A stretch of DNA of 64,000 nucleotides from Nitrobacter vulgaris (GCF_031453995.1 NZ_JAVDPZ010000019.1:1-64000), one strand, 5' to 3'; shown: positions 1 to 9,613, counted from the first letter of the stretch. The notes: a model not told the origin generated them from the letters alone. Translations and numbers: made by a program.

Positions 1-128
1 CCAAAGGGATCAACCTAGCCACTGGACGGTTTTTACTCCGCCCGCACCGACATCACGCCGGCGCTCCGTGGCCTACTTTGTCACCGCCACGCACAGGGTG
101 CACCTTTCACTTAAACGGAATCTCAGCC

Positions 129-374
129 TTGAAAATCCTTTCTATCCGCCCGGCGCCTCCGGGTTCGACGACGCTTGCGCGCGTTGACGTGGAGCCATCG
201 CCTGGCACCCGCATCTACGGCGTTCGCGTCACTCGCGCCGATGACGGCACCTATCGGGCTTTCGGGCCGTCGAACGATCGTGGTCGCACGTGTGCGTTCG
301 ATCATGACGTCGCTAACCAGATTGCAAAACTGACCGTTGGAGCGCTGTCGCAGCATGAATGCACTAGCCGCTAA
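129..374 (+). CDS. Small phage protein preceding the primase
   Basis: About 81 residues if the TTG at 129 is the start; the product then begins MKILSIRPAPPG. An earlier in-frame TTG at 78 is possible. The 3' end overlaps the primase start by 20 bases, indicating translational coupling. Small basic proteins of this look sit next to bifunctional primases in rhizobial prophages as I remember them, but I know no function and see no motif. Confidence 0.6.
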   Translation: MKILSIRPAPPGSTTLARVDVEPSPGTRIYGVRVTRADDGTYRAFGPSNDRGRTCAFDHDVANQIAKLTVGALSQHECTSR

Positions 375-2418
375 AACCGATCCCCTCGAATCTGTAATCC
401 ATCTTCGACGCGGCCTTATTACGCACGGCTATCGAGTTGTCGTGACAGAAGGCAAGCGTGCGCAAGGAAAGAACTGGACGCATTCGCGCTGGTCTGCCGA
501 CCAGATGGAAGGTTTAGCAAGACTATACCCGTACGCCACCAATACCGGCATTTTGACGGGAGAAGTCGTTGCGATTGACGTCGACACGCCGGATCCCGGC
601 GTAGCTGACGCCATCAACGCCATGATTGCCGAACTGCCGGCAGCGACGGATGCTCCATATCGCATCGGCAAAGCTCCGAAACGATGTTACCTTTTCCGCA
701 CAACTTCACCGCGGGCGAAAAGTGCAACTGGTGCCTACATCATCAATGGCCATAAATGCCAAGTTGAGGCGATGGGGACCGGCCAGCAGGTAGTCGCCTT
801 CGGCACGCATCCCGAAACGCTACGCGATTATGTGTGGTTTAACGGCAGTCCGGCCGAAACTGCCGTTTCACATCTACCCGAGATCGACCACGCCGAGGTT
901 GATGCTTTGGCGCGCGCGGAGGCCTATTTCGCCAAGCGGGGCGAGTTGGTAAAGCCAGCCAGCAAATCGCACGCGAACGACAACGAGCGCACCTCAGGTT
1001 GCAGCGACCATCCCTGGTCGCTACTCAACCAGCGTGCGTATGACAACCTCGACGCATGGGTGCCGCAATTGGGGCTCGAAGGTCTTCGTCGATATCGCAA
1101 CGGCTATCATTCCATTGCCAGCTTTAGGCCAACCAACAGCACCACTGCAAAAAAGCGCGGGCGCGCTCTTAATATCCAGTCTATTGGCATCGTTGATTAT
1201 GCCGACAACAACACCGGCTATTCACCGATCGATCTGGTGGCGGTGTGCCTGAGGCTGCAGGATCATCAAGCCGTTGATTGGCTGAAAGAACGTGTTGGTG
1301 AACCTGACGACGGTACACGTCCGGTTAACGTCGACGGCTTGCTGCGAAAGTCGCAGGATACCCCCCTCGCGGCGAATGATGACGCGCCTAAGCCGCGCTT
1401 CAATCTGACATGGTTCGATGACATTGAAGCCGAAAAACCTAAGGCTTGGGTCATAAAAAATGTTCTCGGCGAAGGTGAGCATACGACGATTTCCGGCCTG
1501 CCGGGCACAGGTAAGTCCGTCGCAGCGACTGACATCGGATGTCATGTCGCGTCGGGTATTGATTGGTTCGGAAGGAAGGTGACGCAGGGGCTTGTGCTAT
1601 ATATCGCTGCGGAACGGAAAGCACTAACCGAACGTCGCATGATGGCGTTTCGCAAACATCATGGCGTCACAGATGTTCCGCTGCTCGTTCTAGGTGGCCG
1701 GCTCGATCTGACGTCCTCGCTCGTTGACGCGAAGGCACTCGCGGCCGTCGTTAAGCAGGCGGAGTGGGATTGCGGCCACAGGTGTGTCCTGATCGTAATC
1801 GACACCCTGACCCGGGTATTCGGCGGAGGCGACCAGAACACTAGCAAAGATATGGGACGCTTTATTCAGGCGTGCGATGAGCTAATCCGGCTGACCGGTG
1901 CGCACGTCACTGTCCTTCACCACACCGCATGGTCCGGCGAACGTGGCAAGGGCGCTATCGATCTTGATGGCGCGGTCGATGCCAGCTTTTTGGTCGTCAA
2001 GAACGCAGGCACGTACACCTTGAAGTGCGACGGCACGAATGACGGTGATGAAGGCACCATTGCAACGTTCACGATGCAGTCTGTCGAACTGGCGAAGGAT
2101 GAGGACGGCGAGCCGACGACGGCACCCGTGATTGTGCCCGGTGAAAGCGTTGCGACTAAGCTGGTATCGAAGGGCCATGCTAAAGACGTTCTGGCTGCGC
2201 TGCGAACTGCTGTCGAGGAGGATGGTGTTGAGGCGGAAGGTCCAGACTTTCCGACCCGGACCATGGTCGTGAAGGAAAGGCAATGGCGCGGCGCATACTA
2301 TGAGGCCGCTGCCAGCACAGCGACCGGAACCCTTCAGAAGCGCTTCGTCCGCGCTAAAGCTGACCTTATCGCAAAAGGCCAAGTGAACCAGATCGGACAA
2401 TGGTTCTGGGCGGCATAG
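355..2418 (+). CDS. Bifunctional DNA primase-polymerase / RepA-like AAA helicase
   Basis: A 687-residue two-part replication protein. Roughly the first 180 residues look like the prim-pol fold of phage and plasmid primases (TGILTGEVVAIDVDTP with acidic metal-site residues). The C-terminal half is a RecA-like ATPase: Walker A GLPGTGKS near 1494-1517, a hydrophobic Walker B strand ending IVIDTL, then a motif with VLHHTAWSG. It would prime and unwind DNA for replication of the element. The ATG at 355 has GGAG 12 bases upstream and overlaps the preceding gene; a TTG at 337 is the alternative start. The repeat cluster just downstream may be its target. Confidence 0.85.
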   Translation: MNALAAKTDPLESVIHLRRGLITHGYRVVVTEGKRAQGKNWTHSRWSADQMEGLARLYPYATNTGILTGEVVAIDVDTPDPGVADAINAMIAELPAATDAPYRIGKAPKRCYLFRTTSPRAKSATGAYIINGHKCQVEAMGTGQQVVAFGTHPETLRDYVWFNGSPAETAVSHLPEIDHAEVDALARAEAYFAKRGELVKPASKSHANDNERTSGCSDHPWSLLNQRAYDNLDAWVPQLGLEGLRRYRNGYHSIASFRPTNSTTAKKRGRALNIQSIGIVDYADNNTGYSPIDLVAVCLRLQDHQAVDWLKERVGEPDDGTRPVNVDGLLRKSQDTPLAANDDAPKPRFNLTWFDDIEAEKPKAWVIKNVLGEGEHTTISGLPGTGKSVAATDIGCHVASGIDWFGRKVTQGLVLYIAAERKALTERRMMAFRKHHGVTDVPLLVLGGRLDLTSSLVDAKALAAVVKQAEWDCGHRCVLIVIDTLTRVFGGGDQNTSKDMGRFIQACDELIRLTGAHVTVLHHTAWSGERGKGAIDLDGAVDASFLVVKNAGTYTLKCDGTNDGDEGTIATFTMQSVELAKDEDGEPTTAPVIVPGESVATKLVSKGHAKDVLAALRTAVEEDGVEAEGPDFPTRTMVVKERQWRGAYYEAAASTATGTLQKRFVRAKADLIAKGQVNQIGQWFWAA

Positions 2419-2524
2419 CCGGACAGCGGACATGTCCGGGACAAATTTAAAATGTCCGCCCGACATCAACCCGGACAGACAGGACAGTTCTTTAGAACTG
2501 TCCGCTGTCCGGTGTCCTGTCCGG
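2419..2524. repeat. Cluster of GGACA/TGTCC repeats with a palindrome, possible replication origin
   Basis: Within about 105 bases there are five GGACA and six TGTCC pentamers. One pair forms a hairpin with 9-bp arms (GGACAGTTC at 2482-2490, GAACTGTCC at 2495-2503) and a TTTA loop. Clustered short inverted and direct repeats next to a primase-helicase gene are typical of iterons or an origin; an operator or terminator function is also possible. Function is inferred. Confidence 0.55.
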
Positions 2525-2554
2525 TTTCAAGATTATAGAATTTAGAGGAACGCC

Positions 2555-3292
2555 ATGAACCACGCCAATGACAACCAGCCGCGTAAGACCACTGGAGCCA
2601 TTCCGCTCGCGATCCGCCTCGCCCGCTCGGGGCGAAAAGAGGATCTGAAGCGGCTTATCAGTTACGGCACGGTCATTGTTGACCCGACCTGGCTTTCTGC
2701 CGCGAGCAATCTTCCCGAGGTGGAAGGCGGGCCGTTGCCAGATCGCGTAATGGAATTGCGGCCCTCGCCGGACGAGATGGTGCGGCTTGCAGCAGAAGAT
2801 GCTATCGGCGCCCGTGACGGCTACGGCCCTATCACCTCAGCGGAGCTGGATGCGCCGATGCGCGCCCGCCTGCGGTTCGACGCCAACGGTGTTGTTACAG
2901 AGTGGCGCGGTTCTGACGAGCGCTGGCACGCCGCTGCGGAGTTATTCAGGCAGCCCAAGGGTAAACGACGGAAATCAGACCAGGAGCGTCAGGATGACAA
3001 TGCGAGACATCTAGCCATTCGCGGGAGCGGTGGCTTTCCGGAACGAATGCAGCGCAGTGCCACACCAAGCTATGGCGAGGATTTCCGACGATTGAGGGCA
3101 GCTTATTGGGTTCAGGCAATGGGCGTCGCGAATGATAACGCTAGGGTTGATATCGATCGTATAGGCGTTGGTGGCCGGCACTCATTTGATGAGGCTCGGA
3201 GTAACGCCGGATTATCCCGTGTGTCGAATCCCTCGGCACACTACTGTGATAGCGATGGGCGCCGAGTTTATGGCCTACCGCGTTCACTCTAA
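2555..3292 (+). CDS. Phage hypothetical protein
   Basis: A 245-residue soluble, basic protein beginning MNHANDNQPRK, with a start preceded by a purine-rich GAGGAACGCC. No signal peptide, membrane segment or recognised catalytic motif. A stretch near residues 130-150 is rich in Lys/Arg and could contact nucleic acid. It follows the primase and repeat cluster, so an accessory replication or regulatory role is plausible but unproven. Confidence 0.6.
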   Translation: MNHANDNQPRKTTGAIPLAIRLARSGRKEDLKRLISYGTVIVDPTWLSAASNLPEVEGGPLPDRVMELRPSPDEMVRLAAEDAIGARDGYGPITSAELDAPMRARLRFDANGVVTEWRGSDERWHAAAELFRQPKGKRRKSDQERQDDNARHLAIRGSGGFPERMQRSATPSYGEDFRRLRAAYWVQAMGVANDNARVDIDRIGVGGRHSFDEARSNAGLSRVSNPSAHYCDSDGRRVYGLPRSL

Positions 3293-3554
3293 TCCGCGTG
3301 CGATGCAGGGAGGCGCGGAGGGCGGCCACGATCTGGTCGAACGGCAAATCGTTGAGACCATTGACGCACCGCGGATCGATGCCGCCTTGGGTGAGCATGC
3401 GCGCGTGCTTGATCTGAGCATCGCTGGTCTGACGGCGCGCGAGATAGCTGCCGAGTTGGGCTTTGGCGATACTAAGCAATCGGAGCGCAAGGCTGTGGCT
3501 GCGCAAAATGCAGCACTAGCGGCGTTGGCGGATGTGGAGAAGTTGGCAGCTTGA
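3270..3554 (+). CDS. Small protein with helix-turn-helix-like segment
   Basis: About 94 residues from the ATG at 3270 (an ATG at 3255 is equally possible; neither has a clear ribosome site). It overlaps the end of the preceding gene. The segment LTAREIAAELGFGDTKQSER reads like a helix-turn-helix, followed by an alanine-rich helix. A DNA-binding regulator of the element is the simplest guess. Confidence 0.5.
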   Translation: MAYRVHSNPRAMQGGAEGGHDLVERQIVETIDAPRIDAALGEHARVLDLSIAGLTAREIAAELGFGDTKQSERKAVAAQNAALAALADVEKLAA

Positions 3555-3639
3555 GTTGACAACTAGTGCCATCCCGCTAGCCACATTTGCGGCACGAATA
3601 ACACAGTGATAAATGTGACGCGCTATTGAGGGGCGGGGT

Positions 3640-3864
3640 ATGACACATCGGCTCGGCGTTCAGCAGGGACAAATCCTTCTGGATGGATCTCCCATGCGCT
3701 GCAAGGTTCGTCACTTAACGGCCACGTCGGCGACGATACAAACGCTGGAAGCGCCTTCGATGCCAGCAATGTTTGCTTTGCGCGTCCCAAGTGCAGATAT
3801 TGATGCGACGTGTCAAGTCATCTGGCGGGACGAACGCCGACTCGGCGTAACATTCATTCAATAG
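3640..3864 (+). CDS. Small PilZ-like domain protein
   Basis: A 74-residue beta-rich protein whose pattern (VRHLTATSATI, then CQVIWRDERRLGVTF) matches the core of PilZ folds. The N-terminal RxxxR c-di-GMP motif is not evident, so nucleotide binding is uncertain. The start has a purine-rich GAGGGGCGGGGT upstream. It stands alone between the replication and tail blocks. Confidence 0.65.
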   Translation: MTHRLGVQQGQILLDGSPMRCKVRHLTATSATIQTLEAPSMPAMFALRVPSADIDATCQVIWRDERRLGVTFIQ

Positions 3865-4029
3865 AAAAAACGTACTTACCCGTCCCTCGTCCGAGGGGTT
3901 GGACCGTATTCAAGTGAAGGCGTTCGTTGCCTTCCGACTTGATGTGCAAACTTTGCGCAGCCGCGGACGAACCCGTGCGCACTTTTTTGCACTCCTGAAT
4001 ATTGTTTTCAAAAATGTGAGGTCACAACA
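3865..4029. other. Intergenic gap between early and tail blocks
   Basis: No gene seen. The gap separates the PilZ-like gene from the next phage gene; the final 30 bases before 4030 are AT-rich and could hold a promoter, but no clear -35/-10 pair can be claimed. Confidence 0.3.
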
Positions 4030-4566
4030 ATGGTTCGATCGAATGCGATCGAAATCATCGCACGACACCTGAGTCTCAATGCAGGTCGGCTGGCGGCACT
4101 CGCGCAACGTGCCGCCGAGGCGGGTGAACTGCCGCGGGCGTGCGGTCGAGCTGTGCCGGATCTGTCGCCTGCTGGCCTGGCAAAGCTTTTACTTTGTGCG
4201 ATTGCAGACCGCGGGCTGGGCAACGCTGCCACCAGCGTTCGAGAGTTTGCGGCGCTGCGTAACGAAGGTGGCACGACCCTGCTCGATTTGATTGAAGGCT
4301 TAATGTCGGGTGCGGTCTCGGTGGCCGGCGTACACAGTTTGATCGCGCAACTAGATCCAGCCGCTGTAACCGTCGTCACGGACGGCGGTAGGCTAAGCTA
4401 CGGCCCCGAACGCGAGCAGAGCGCTGCCTCTCGCATCATTACTGTTCCCGGCGCCGCGCTACGCGCAATCATTGCCGAATTTCGCGGCAACGCCCTGCAT
4501 CCGGCACCGCCACTTGCCTCAGTAGCAGCTCGCATATCCGCAACCGCCCATACAAAGGCCGCCTAA
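4030..4566 (+). CDS. Phage hypothetical protein preceding the tail fibre
   Basis: A 178-residue mostly helical protein, Ala/Leu-rich, with no motif I recognise. Its stop codon is immediately followed by the TTG start of the tail-fibre gene, so the two are probably translated together. It may be a structural or regulatory protein of the tail module. Confidence 0.65.
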   Translation: MVRSNAIEIIARHLSLNAGRLAALAQRAAEAGELPRACGRAVPDLSPAGLAKLLLCAIADRGLGNAATSVREFAALRNEGGTTLLDLIEGLMSGAVSVAGVHSLIAQLDPAAVTVVTDGGRLSYGPEREQSAASRIITVPGAALRAIIAEFRGNALHPAPPLASVAARISATAHTKAA

Positions 4567-4567
4567 A

Positions 4568-6010
4568 TTGCCACAAACATCATTCGCCCTCCTTACCAAT
4601 CTCGGCCGCGCCAAGGAGGCGGCGGCATTCGCCAATTCAACGACTGTTGAGATCACGCACATTGCTATTGGCGACGGCGCAACGGTGCCGAGCGGCGGTG
4701 AAACTGCGCTCTATAATCAGTTGGCACTTAAGACGATCAGCGATCATGGCACTGTAGTTGGTGCTTCCAACGTTGCTTACTTCGATTGTTTTTTGGAAGC
4801 CGCCGAAGGCCCGTATACTATCCGCGAGGCCGGTCTATACGATGTCGATGGGGATCTGATCGCGATTGCCCATTACGATCCTCCGATTAGTAAGCCTACT
4901 CCTGCGAGTGGCCAAACTGTCGAAGGCACGATTCGGCTTGAGGTGGCGTTTAGCAACGTTGCCAATATCACCATTTCGATTGATCCTTCGATGAAGGTTG
5001 CATTGCAACGGCTCACAGTATTGCGGTGGATACCGATTATCTCGATGTCGCTGGCAACTCCGCCCGCGTCTCCAGTTGCTGGCGATACTTACGTAATCGC
5101 AACATCGCCGACTGGTTCGTGGTCTGGGCAGGCCGGTAAAATCGCGGAATACACGACCGCGGGATGGGCGATTATCGCGCCGCCTAATGGACACGGCGTC
5201 AGCTTGCCGGATGGACGCGTGTTCGAGCGCGTGTCTGGTACGTATGTAGAAAAGATCGCGCTGGATTCGCAAAGCGGGAAGTGGGTCTATGCCGCGGATA
5301 GCGGCACGGCAAATGCTATGGTCGTCACCCTCGATCCGGTACCGGCCGCGCTAACATCTGGCATGATTGTCAGAGTCAAGAAGTCGGCGAACGCCAACAC
5401 GGGCGCTACCACTCTGAATGTGAACGGTCTTGGTGCGAAAGCGGTCGCGCGCCTTGATGGTTCAGACATGCGTCCCGACGACCTACCGGCGAACATGCCG
5501 ATTACTGCGCATTACGACGGGACGATCAATAAATGGGTCGTCGTGAACTTTGTCGGCAACTACGCGGCGAATGGTCCATTTTCAGAGGTTAACCTTTTCG
5601 GAGGAAGTGGAACTCTGACGGTTCCGCACGCTACCTATACAAAAAGATCGTTCACGTCGGCGACGATCGGCGCGCACGGCGATGTTTCATTGGTGAGTGG
5701 CTCGTGCAAGATCCTGACGGCGGGACGATATTTTGTGACCACGACGGCGATCTGTGGGTCCGATCCAGCAACTTACCCCGTCGTAGGGCAGTACCCTTCA
5801 GCCATCCTGAAGAATTCATCGCTCCTGTCGAACGGATCCGGGTTCGCGATGGACACCGCCAAGGTAAAAGAAGTTTCCGGATCAAATGTTTTTGTGGCTG
5901 ACTTCGCGGCCAACGATTTGCTCGACGCCGCGATATACCAAGGGAGCGCGGGCGCGTCTTCGGCTTCGTTTTCCACCAGCGTTGCGATGTCAATAGTGAG
6001 GGTCAGATAA
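4568..6010 (+). CDS. Phage tail fibre protein (tail-collar type N-terminus, DUF2793-like middle)
   Basis: A 480-residue virion protein starting at TTG. Residues 1 to about 150 resemble the tail-collar fibre N-terminal domain (LTNLGRAKEAAA, then the IREAGLYDVDGDLIAIA block) that anchors the fibre to the baseplate. Around residues 160-225 a DUF2793-like module follows (PPASPVAGDTYVIA, WSGQAGKIAEY). The remainder is beta-rich and probably carries the host-binding tip. Its TAA overlaps the ATG of the DUF4376 gene (TAATG), as for a fibre and its assembly partner. Confidence 0.85.
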   Translation: MPQTSFALLTNLGRAKEAAAFANSTTVEITHIAIGDGATVPSGGETALYNQLALKTISDHGTVVGASNVAYFDCFLEAAEGPYTIREAGLYDVDGDLIAIAHYDPPISKPTPASGQTVEGTIRLEVAFSNVANITISIDPSMKVALQRLTVLRWIPIISMSLATPPASPVAGDTYVIATSPTGSWSGQAGKIAEYTTAGWAIIAPPNGHGVSLPDGRVFERVSGTYVEKIALDSQSGKWVYAADSGTANAMVVTLDPVPAALTSGMIVRVKKSANANTGATTLNVNGLGAKAVARLDGSDMRPDDLPANMPITAHYDGTINKWVVVNFVGNYAANGPFSEVNLFGGSGTLTVPHATYTKRSFTSATIGAHGDVSLVSGSCKILTAGRYFVTTTAICGSDPATYPVVGQYPSAILKNSSLLSNGSGFAMDTAKVKEVSGSNVFVADFAANDLLDAAIYQGSAGASSASFSTSVAMSIVRVR

Positions 6011-6519
6011 TGCTGACGTTTTCAATATCCGCCGAAAATGTAGGCATCCTCTCAACACGCCTTACCGATGCCTTTCCTGGCGCGATAGTTGCTTACGATC
6101 CGGATGAATCCACGGCTACCGTTGCTGATGAGTTCGCAACCGCTGCTCAGGCGATCATTGCTTCCGGCTTTGACCCGACTAAAGATGAGCTTAAGACCCA
6201 TGCCGCGGCAGTTCGCTACGCCAAGGAGATCGCGGGCTGCGCGGTCGGCGGTGTCACCTATCCGAGCGACCGCGACACGCAAGCCAAGCTGACGGCGGCA
6301 GCGTTGTTCGCACAGGTCGACAACACTCAGATGTTTCGATGGAAGTTGGCCGATGGATCGTTTTCCGATGAGTTGTCAGCAGCTCAGATGATCGCGATTG
6401 CTGCCGCGGTCGGTGGCTACGTCAACTCGTGCTTCGCTGAGGAGGCGGCAGCCGTGGCAGAGATCGAGTCCGGCACTATCACCACGCGCGAAGATGTTGA
6501 TGCGGCGTTTTCGGAATAG
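6010..6519 (+). CDS. DUF4376 protein, probable tail-fibre assembly partner
   Basis: A 169-residue protein. From about residue 60 it fits DUF4376: RYAKEIAGCAVGGVTYPSD, Gln-rich helix, then FRWKLADGSF and a terminal helix. DUF4376 genes lie next to tail-fibre genes and are thought to act as assembly or adaptor proteins. Overlap with the fibre stop codon supports coupling. Confidence 0.8.
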   Translation: MLTFSISAENVGILSTRLTDAFPGAIVAYDPDESTATVADEFATAAQAIIASGFDPTKDELKTHAAAVRYAKEIAGCAVGGVTYPSDRDTQAKLTAAALFAQVDNTQMFRWKLADGSFSDELSAAQMIAIAAAVGGYVNSCFAEEAAAVAEIESGTITTREDVDAAFSE

Positions 6520-6527
6520 GAGGAAAG

Positions 6528-6698
6528 ATGCCAGCCACACCGAAACTCACCGAAGAAAGTTTAAAACCAATCCGCGCAGCTAGCGCGGTTCTCGACAAAG
6601 CAACCGCGCCAATGCGCGTCACTTCAGCAGCGTTGAAGCGCATTACTGCGCCTGCGCGCGCTGCAATCCAAGCGGCAAAGCCAAGAGGGCACCAATGA
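6528..6698 (+). CDS. Small basic phage protein (56 aa)
   Basis: A 56-residue ORF with an excellent ribosome site (AGGAGGAAAG just before ATG 6528), ending KPRGHQ. Its TGA overlaps the ATG of the tail-chaperone gene at 6695 (ATGA). Lys/Arg/Ala-rich, no motif recognised. The signal and coupling make it very likely real. Confidence 0.7.
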   Translation: MPATPKLTEESLKPIRAASAVLDKATAPMRVTSAALKRITAPARAAIQAAKPRGHQ

Positions 6699-6973
6699 GC
6701 GAGTCCGACACCATCACGATCGCGTTGTCAAAACCCGTCACCCACGGTGATAAGACAGTCGCCAGCCTGACATTCAAAGAAGCGACCGCGGGAGATGCCT
6801 GCGCCGCTGAGATCGTCACCGGCGATTTCCAGCGCACGTTGGCCTTGTTGGCAAGTATGGCGAACGTGTCGCTTCCTCTTATGAAGAATGTGTCACTGCG
6901 CGACGTGCACGCGATCACCGCAAAGGTAGGGCCTCTAATGGGGGAAGCGCCTGCGGCGGGTGGATCGACCTGA
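6695..6973 (+). CDS. Phage tail assembly chaperone, gpE-like
   Basis: A 92-residue protein that fits the P2 gpE / tail assembly chaperone family (ITIALSKPVTHGDKTVASLT, then a helix with EIVTGDFQRTLALLASMANV). It sits directly before the tape measure, the place expected for this chaperone, which is thought to coat the tape measure during tail assembly. A second frame (6940-7173) is probably reached by -1 frameshifting. Confidence 0.8.
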   Translation: MSESDTITIALSKPVTHGDKTVASLTFKEATAGDACAAEIVTGDFQRTLALLASMANVSLPLMKNVSLRDVHAITAKVGPLMGEAPAAGGST

Positions 6974-7173
6974 TCGCATTCGTCGCGTCTGAATTACACA
7001 CTAGCGTGGATGTTATCGAGCGCTGGAGTACAGCGAAAGCAGTTCGCTACTATCAAGCCGCGATCCGATTGCTTGAAGCCAAGCAAGGTAAGCCTGAGAA
7101 GCGCGAGTCCAAACTCGCGCGCGACGCCAATACCGCCCTCGACGCTGCGTTCACAAAAGCCAAGGAATCCTGA
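6940..7173 (+). CDS. gpE' extension, reached by probable -1 ribosomal frameshift
   Basis: The -1 frame relative to gpE is open across the gpE stop codon and encodes WIDLIAFVASELHTS, then VIERWSTAKAVRYYQAAIR and a charged helix, ending in TGA at 7171-7173, one base before the tape measure. It has no good start of its own. In phage P2 the same gene pair makes E and E+E' by -1 slippage; here the run G GGG GAA at 6940-6946 is a candidate slip site, though not a canonical one. Coordinates give the extension only. Confidence 0.6.
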   Translation, partial: GGSACGGWIDLIAFVASELHTSVDVIERWSTAKAVRYYQAAIRLLEAKQGKPEKRESKLARDANTALDAAFTKAKES

Positions 7174-9313
7174 GTGGCTACCCTTACTTCTAAACTTATT
7201 GTTGAACTTTTCGATAGGGTGACTGGCCCGGCAAGAAGAGTTAGCGCCGCGTTGAATGGATTGACTGCCGCGAGCGCGCGCAATTCGGCGCGGCTCTCTG
7301 CAATCAGCGGCAAACTTCTTGGCACGGGCGCCGCAGCTTTCGCCCTGGGGCAAAGGTTTGTCGGCTCCGATAAAAGTCGGCGCTCAATTCGAATCGCTCC
7401 TCGAAGATATCAGACAAAAAGGCAGCATGGTGGCGCCTGAATTGAAGGCGCTCGGTCTAAGTCTGCGCGGTATCGCTTCCGCAACTAACCAACTTCCGCT
7501 CGACACAGTAAAAAGCTTTAGCGAATTGCTGGGGCTCGGCCTAGGTGGTTCTGACTCGGAAAACATTACGGCCGCACTAGCCATGCTTCCGGCGATAAAT
7601 CGGGTTGCCACCGCTTATAAGGCCAGCAGTGACGATGTCGCGAGAGCTGGGCAGGCCGCATTTATGAATCTGAAAGTCCCCGCGGCGGAGGTTGGCGCCG
7701 CATTTGATGCAATGGCGTCGGCCGGCAAGGCCGGCGCCTTTGAGCTTAAGGACATGGCGAAGGAATTTCCGTCGCTAACGGCCTCCGCTCAAGCTCTGAA
7801 AATGAACGGTGTTGATGGCGTGGCAAAACTCGCTGCTGCGCTACAGATAGCGAGAAAGGGCGCTGCGGATGGTTCTGAGGCCGCCACTAATACCGCGAAC
7901 CTGATGCAAAAGGTCATCTCGCAGGAGACAACCAAGAAGTTTAAGAAACTTGGCATTGATATTCGCGGCGAATTGAAGAAAGTCCAGAAAGAGGGTGGCG
8001 ATATCTTCGAATGGATTTCTGGCGCGGTTAATCGTGCCACAAAGGGCGATCTCTCGAAAATAGGAGACTTGTTCGAGGACGCGCAGGTTCAAAAGTTCTT
8101 GCGGCCTCTGCTTCAGAATCTTGCAGAGTATAGGAAGATCCGTGACGCGGCGCTCAAGGCGAGCGGCGAGACCGAGAAGGATTTCGCCGAGCGCATCAAA
8201 ACTGCAGAGGCCGGGATGACCCGGTTCAAATCCGCGGTGCAAAATCTAAATATCGCACTCGGCAGCGCGCTGTTACCGACCTTCAATCGGCTGCTTGACG
8301 GTGCGCTCACTCCGCTAACAAACAGATTTGCGAAGTTTGCCGAAACGCATCCTCGGCTCGTGAGTGGTGTTGCGTCCGTTTCCGCCGGCTTGATCGGCTT
8401 GCGCCTCGCTGGCCTTGCTGCAGCGTTCGGTTTGCGTTGGATGTGGGGAGGTGCGCTCGCGACTGCGGCAGGATCGCTACGCCTAGTAGCTGGCGCAATC
8501 GGACTAGTGACTAGCGCGACCAAGCTACTGAGGCTTGCCTTGATCGGCACAGGTGTCGGTGCCGCGTTAGTATTGCTGGGCACCGCGGGCGCGTTCATCG
8601 CGAACAATTGGAGCGGAATTGGAAAGTTCTTCGATTCGTTCGGCGAAAGCCTTAAGCGCAACCTTGGGCCTGGCGCCACGCAATCTGTTGATTGGATTCT
8701 AAACAAATTCCACGAGTTGTCCGGCATGTTCGATAGCATCACCGGCAAGATAGACGACGACGTGTGGAGACGTTGGGGAGATGGCGCCGGCGCAGCGGTA
8801 GCGTTTGTGATCGCGAAGTTAGGAGAAGGAGACTGGGCCGGCCTTGGCGCTACGATTGGTAGTAAAATTTGGGCTGGCATAAAATCTCAAATTGGCAATC
8901 TATTCTCAGATATCAAACTGCCCTCGTTTGGTAGCGTTGTCCGCGGCATGGCTAACGGACCAGGCGGCGCACCTAAGTCCGCAGCGTCGACGATGCCATC
9001 CGTTCCTATTTCGAAGCGCGCCCTCGGCGGGCCTGTTCGCAGCGGCGGCTCCTACTGGGTTGGCGAGCGGGGGCCTGAATTGTTTCGATCGCCTGCCTCG
9101 GGGCATATAAGCAGTACGCTTGATACAGTGCGCGCGATCAAGGCGAATGCGCTGTCGGGTGCAGGTGGTGGCTCGGTGAGTAACAACGTCTCTATTAATG
9201 TACACGCTGCGCCAGGCCAGTCGCCCGAAGCTATCGCCTCGGCGGTTGAGCGACGCATGTCAGAAAAGCTGAACGCGTTATCGCGTGGCGCCTTCAGCGA
9301 TGGAGTTTATTAG
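7174..9313 (+). pseudogene. Phage tail tape measure protein, frameshifted
   Basis: A TP901-type tape measure, about 710 residues if read through. The GTG at 7174 opens the N-terminus (KLIVELFDRVTGPARRVSAA), but this frame leaves the family pattern at about 7352 and the rest lies in the +1 frame to 9313. Removing one A from AAA at 7352-7354 restores FALGQGLSAPIKVGAQF. The C-terminal part has hydrophobic segments (about residues 380-440) and the usual end VGERGPELFRSPASGHI. Tail length would be set by this protein. One extra base means either a dead gene, an assembly error or, less likely, programmed shifting. Confidence 0.8.
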
Positions 9314-9613
9314 GATGCCTCCCACGGCCACGACGTTGGCTCGTGGTGCGCGTTCAGCGCGGCGCGGTCTTGCAACGTGATCGCAATCAATCGCACCGAC
9401 GCCCCCCGGTCTAGGTTCCTCTAGTACCCCGCCACCCATGCGGGGGCGCGCCACCCCGGAATTTCGCTCGTTGCAAATTTTTCTGTAGGCCGCTTCCTTC
9501 CTATTGAGATGGTTGATGATTTTGAAGACCGCGCGGATCCTCTACGAGCAAAGGGGGTGCGCTCATTCGGATTACCCGCGCAACTCGCGAAAAAGGAAAT
9601 CGGATGGTTTTGA
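9314..9613 (+). pseudogene. Gap with 3' remnant of an unidentified phage gene
   Basis: No complete gene. A frame without start is open from 9425 to TGA at 9611-9613 and reads GISLVANFSVGRFLPIEMV and LRAKGVRSFGLPAQLAKKE; the next gene starts at 9614 with no gap. This looks like the tail of a deleted gene once coupled to the downstream one. The place corresponds to the break between tail and head modules. Confidence 0.4.

Noticed and set aside
8113..8880. 255-residue antisense frame within the tape measure
   Set aside because: Pro/Ser/Ala-rich shadow of the tape measure coding strand.
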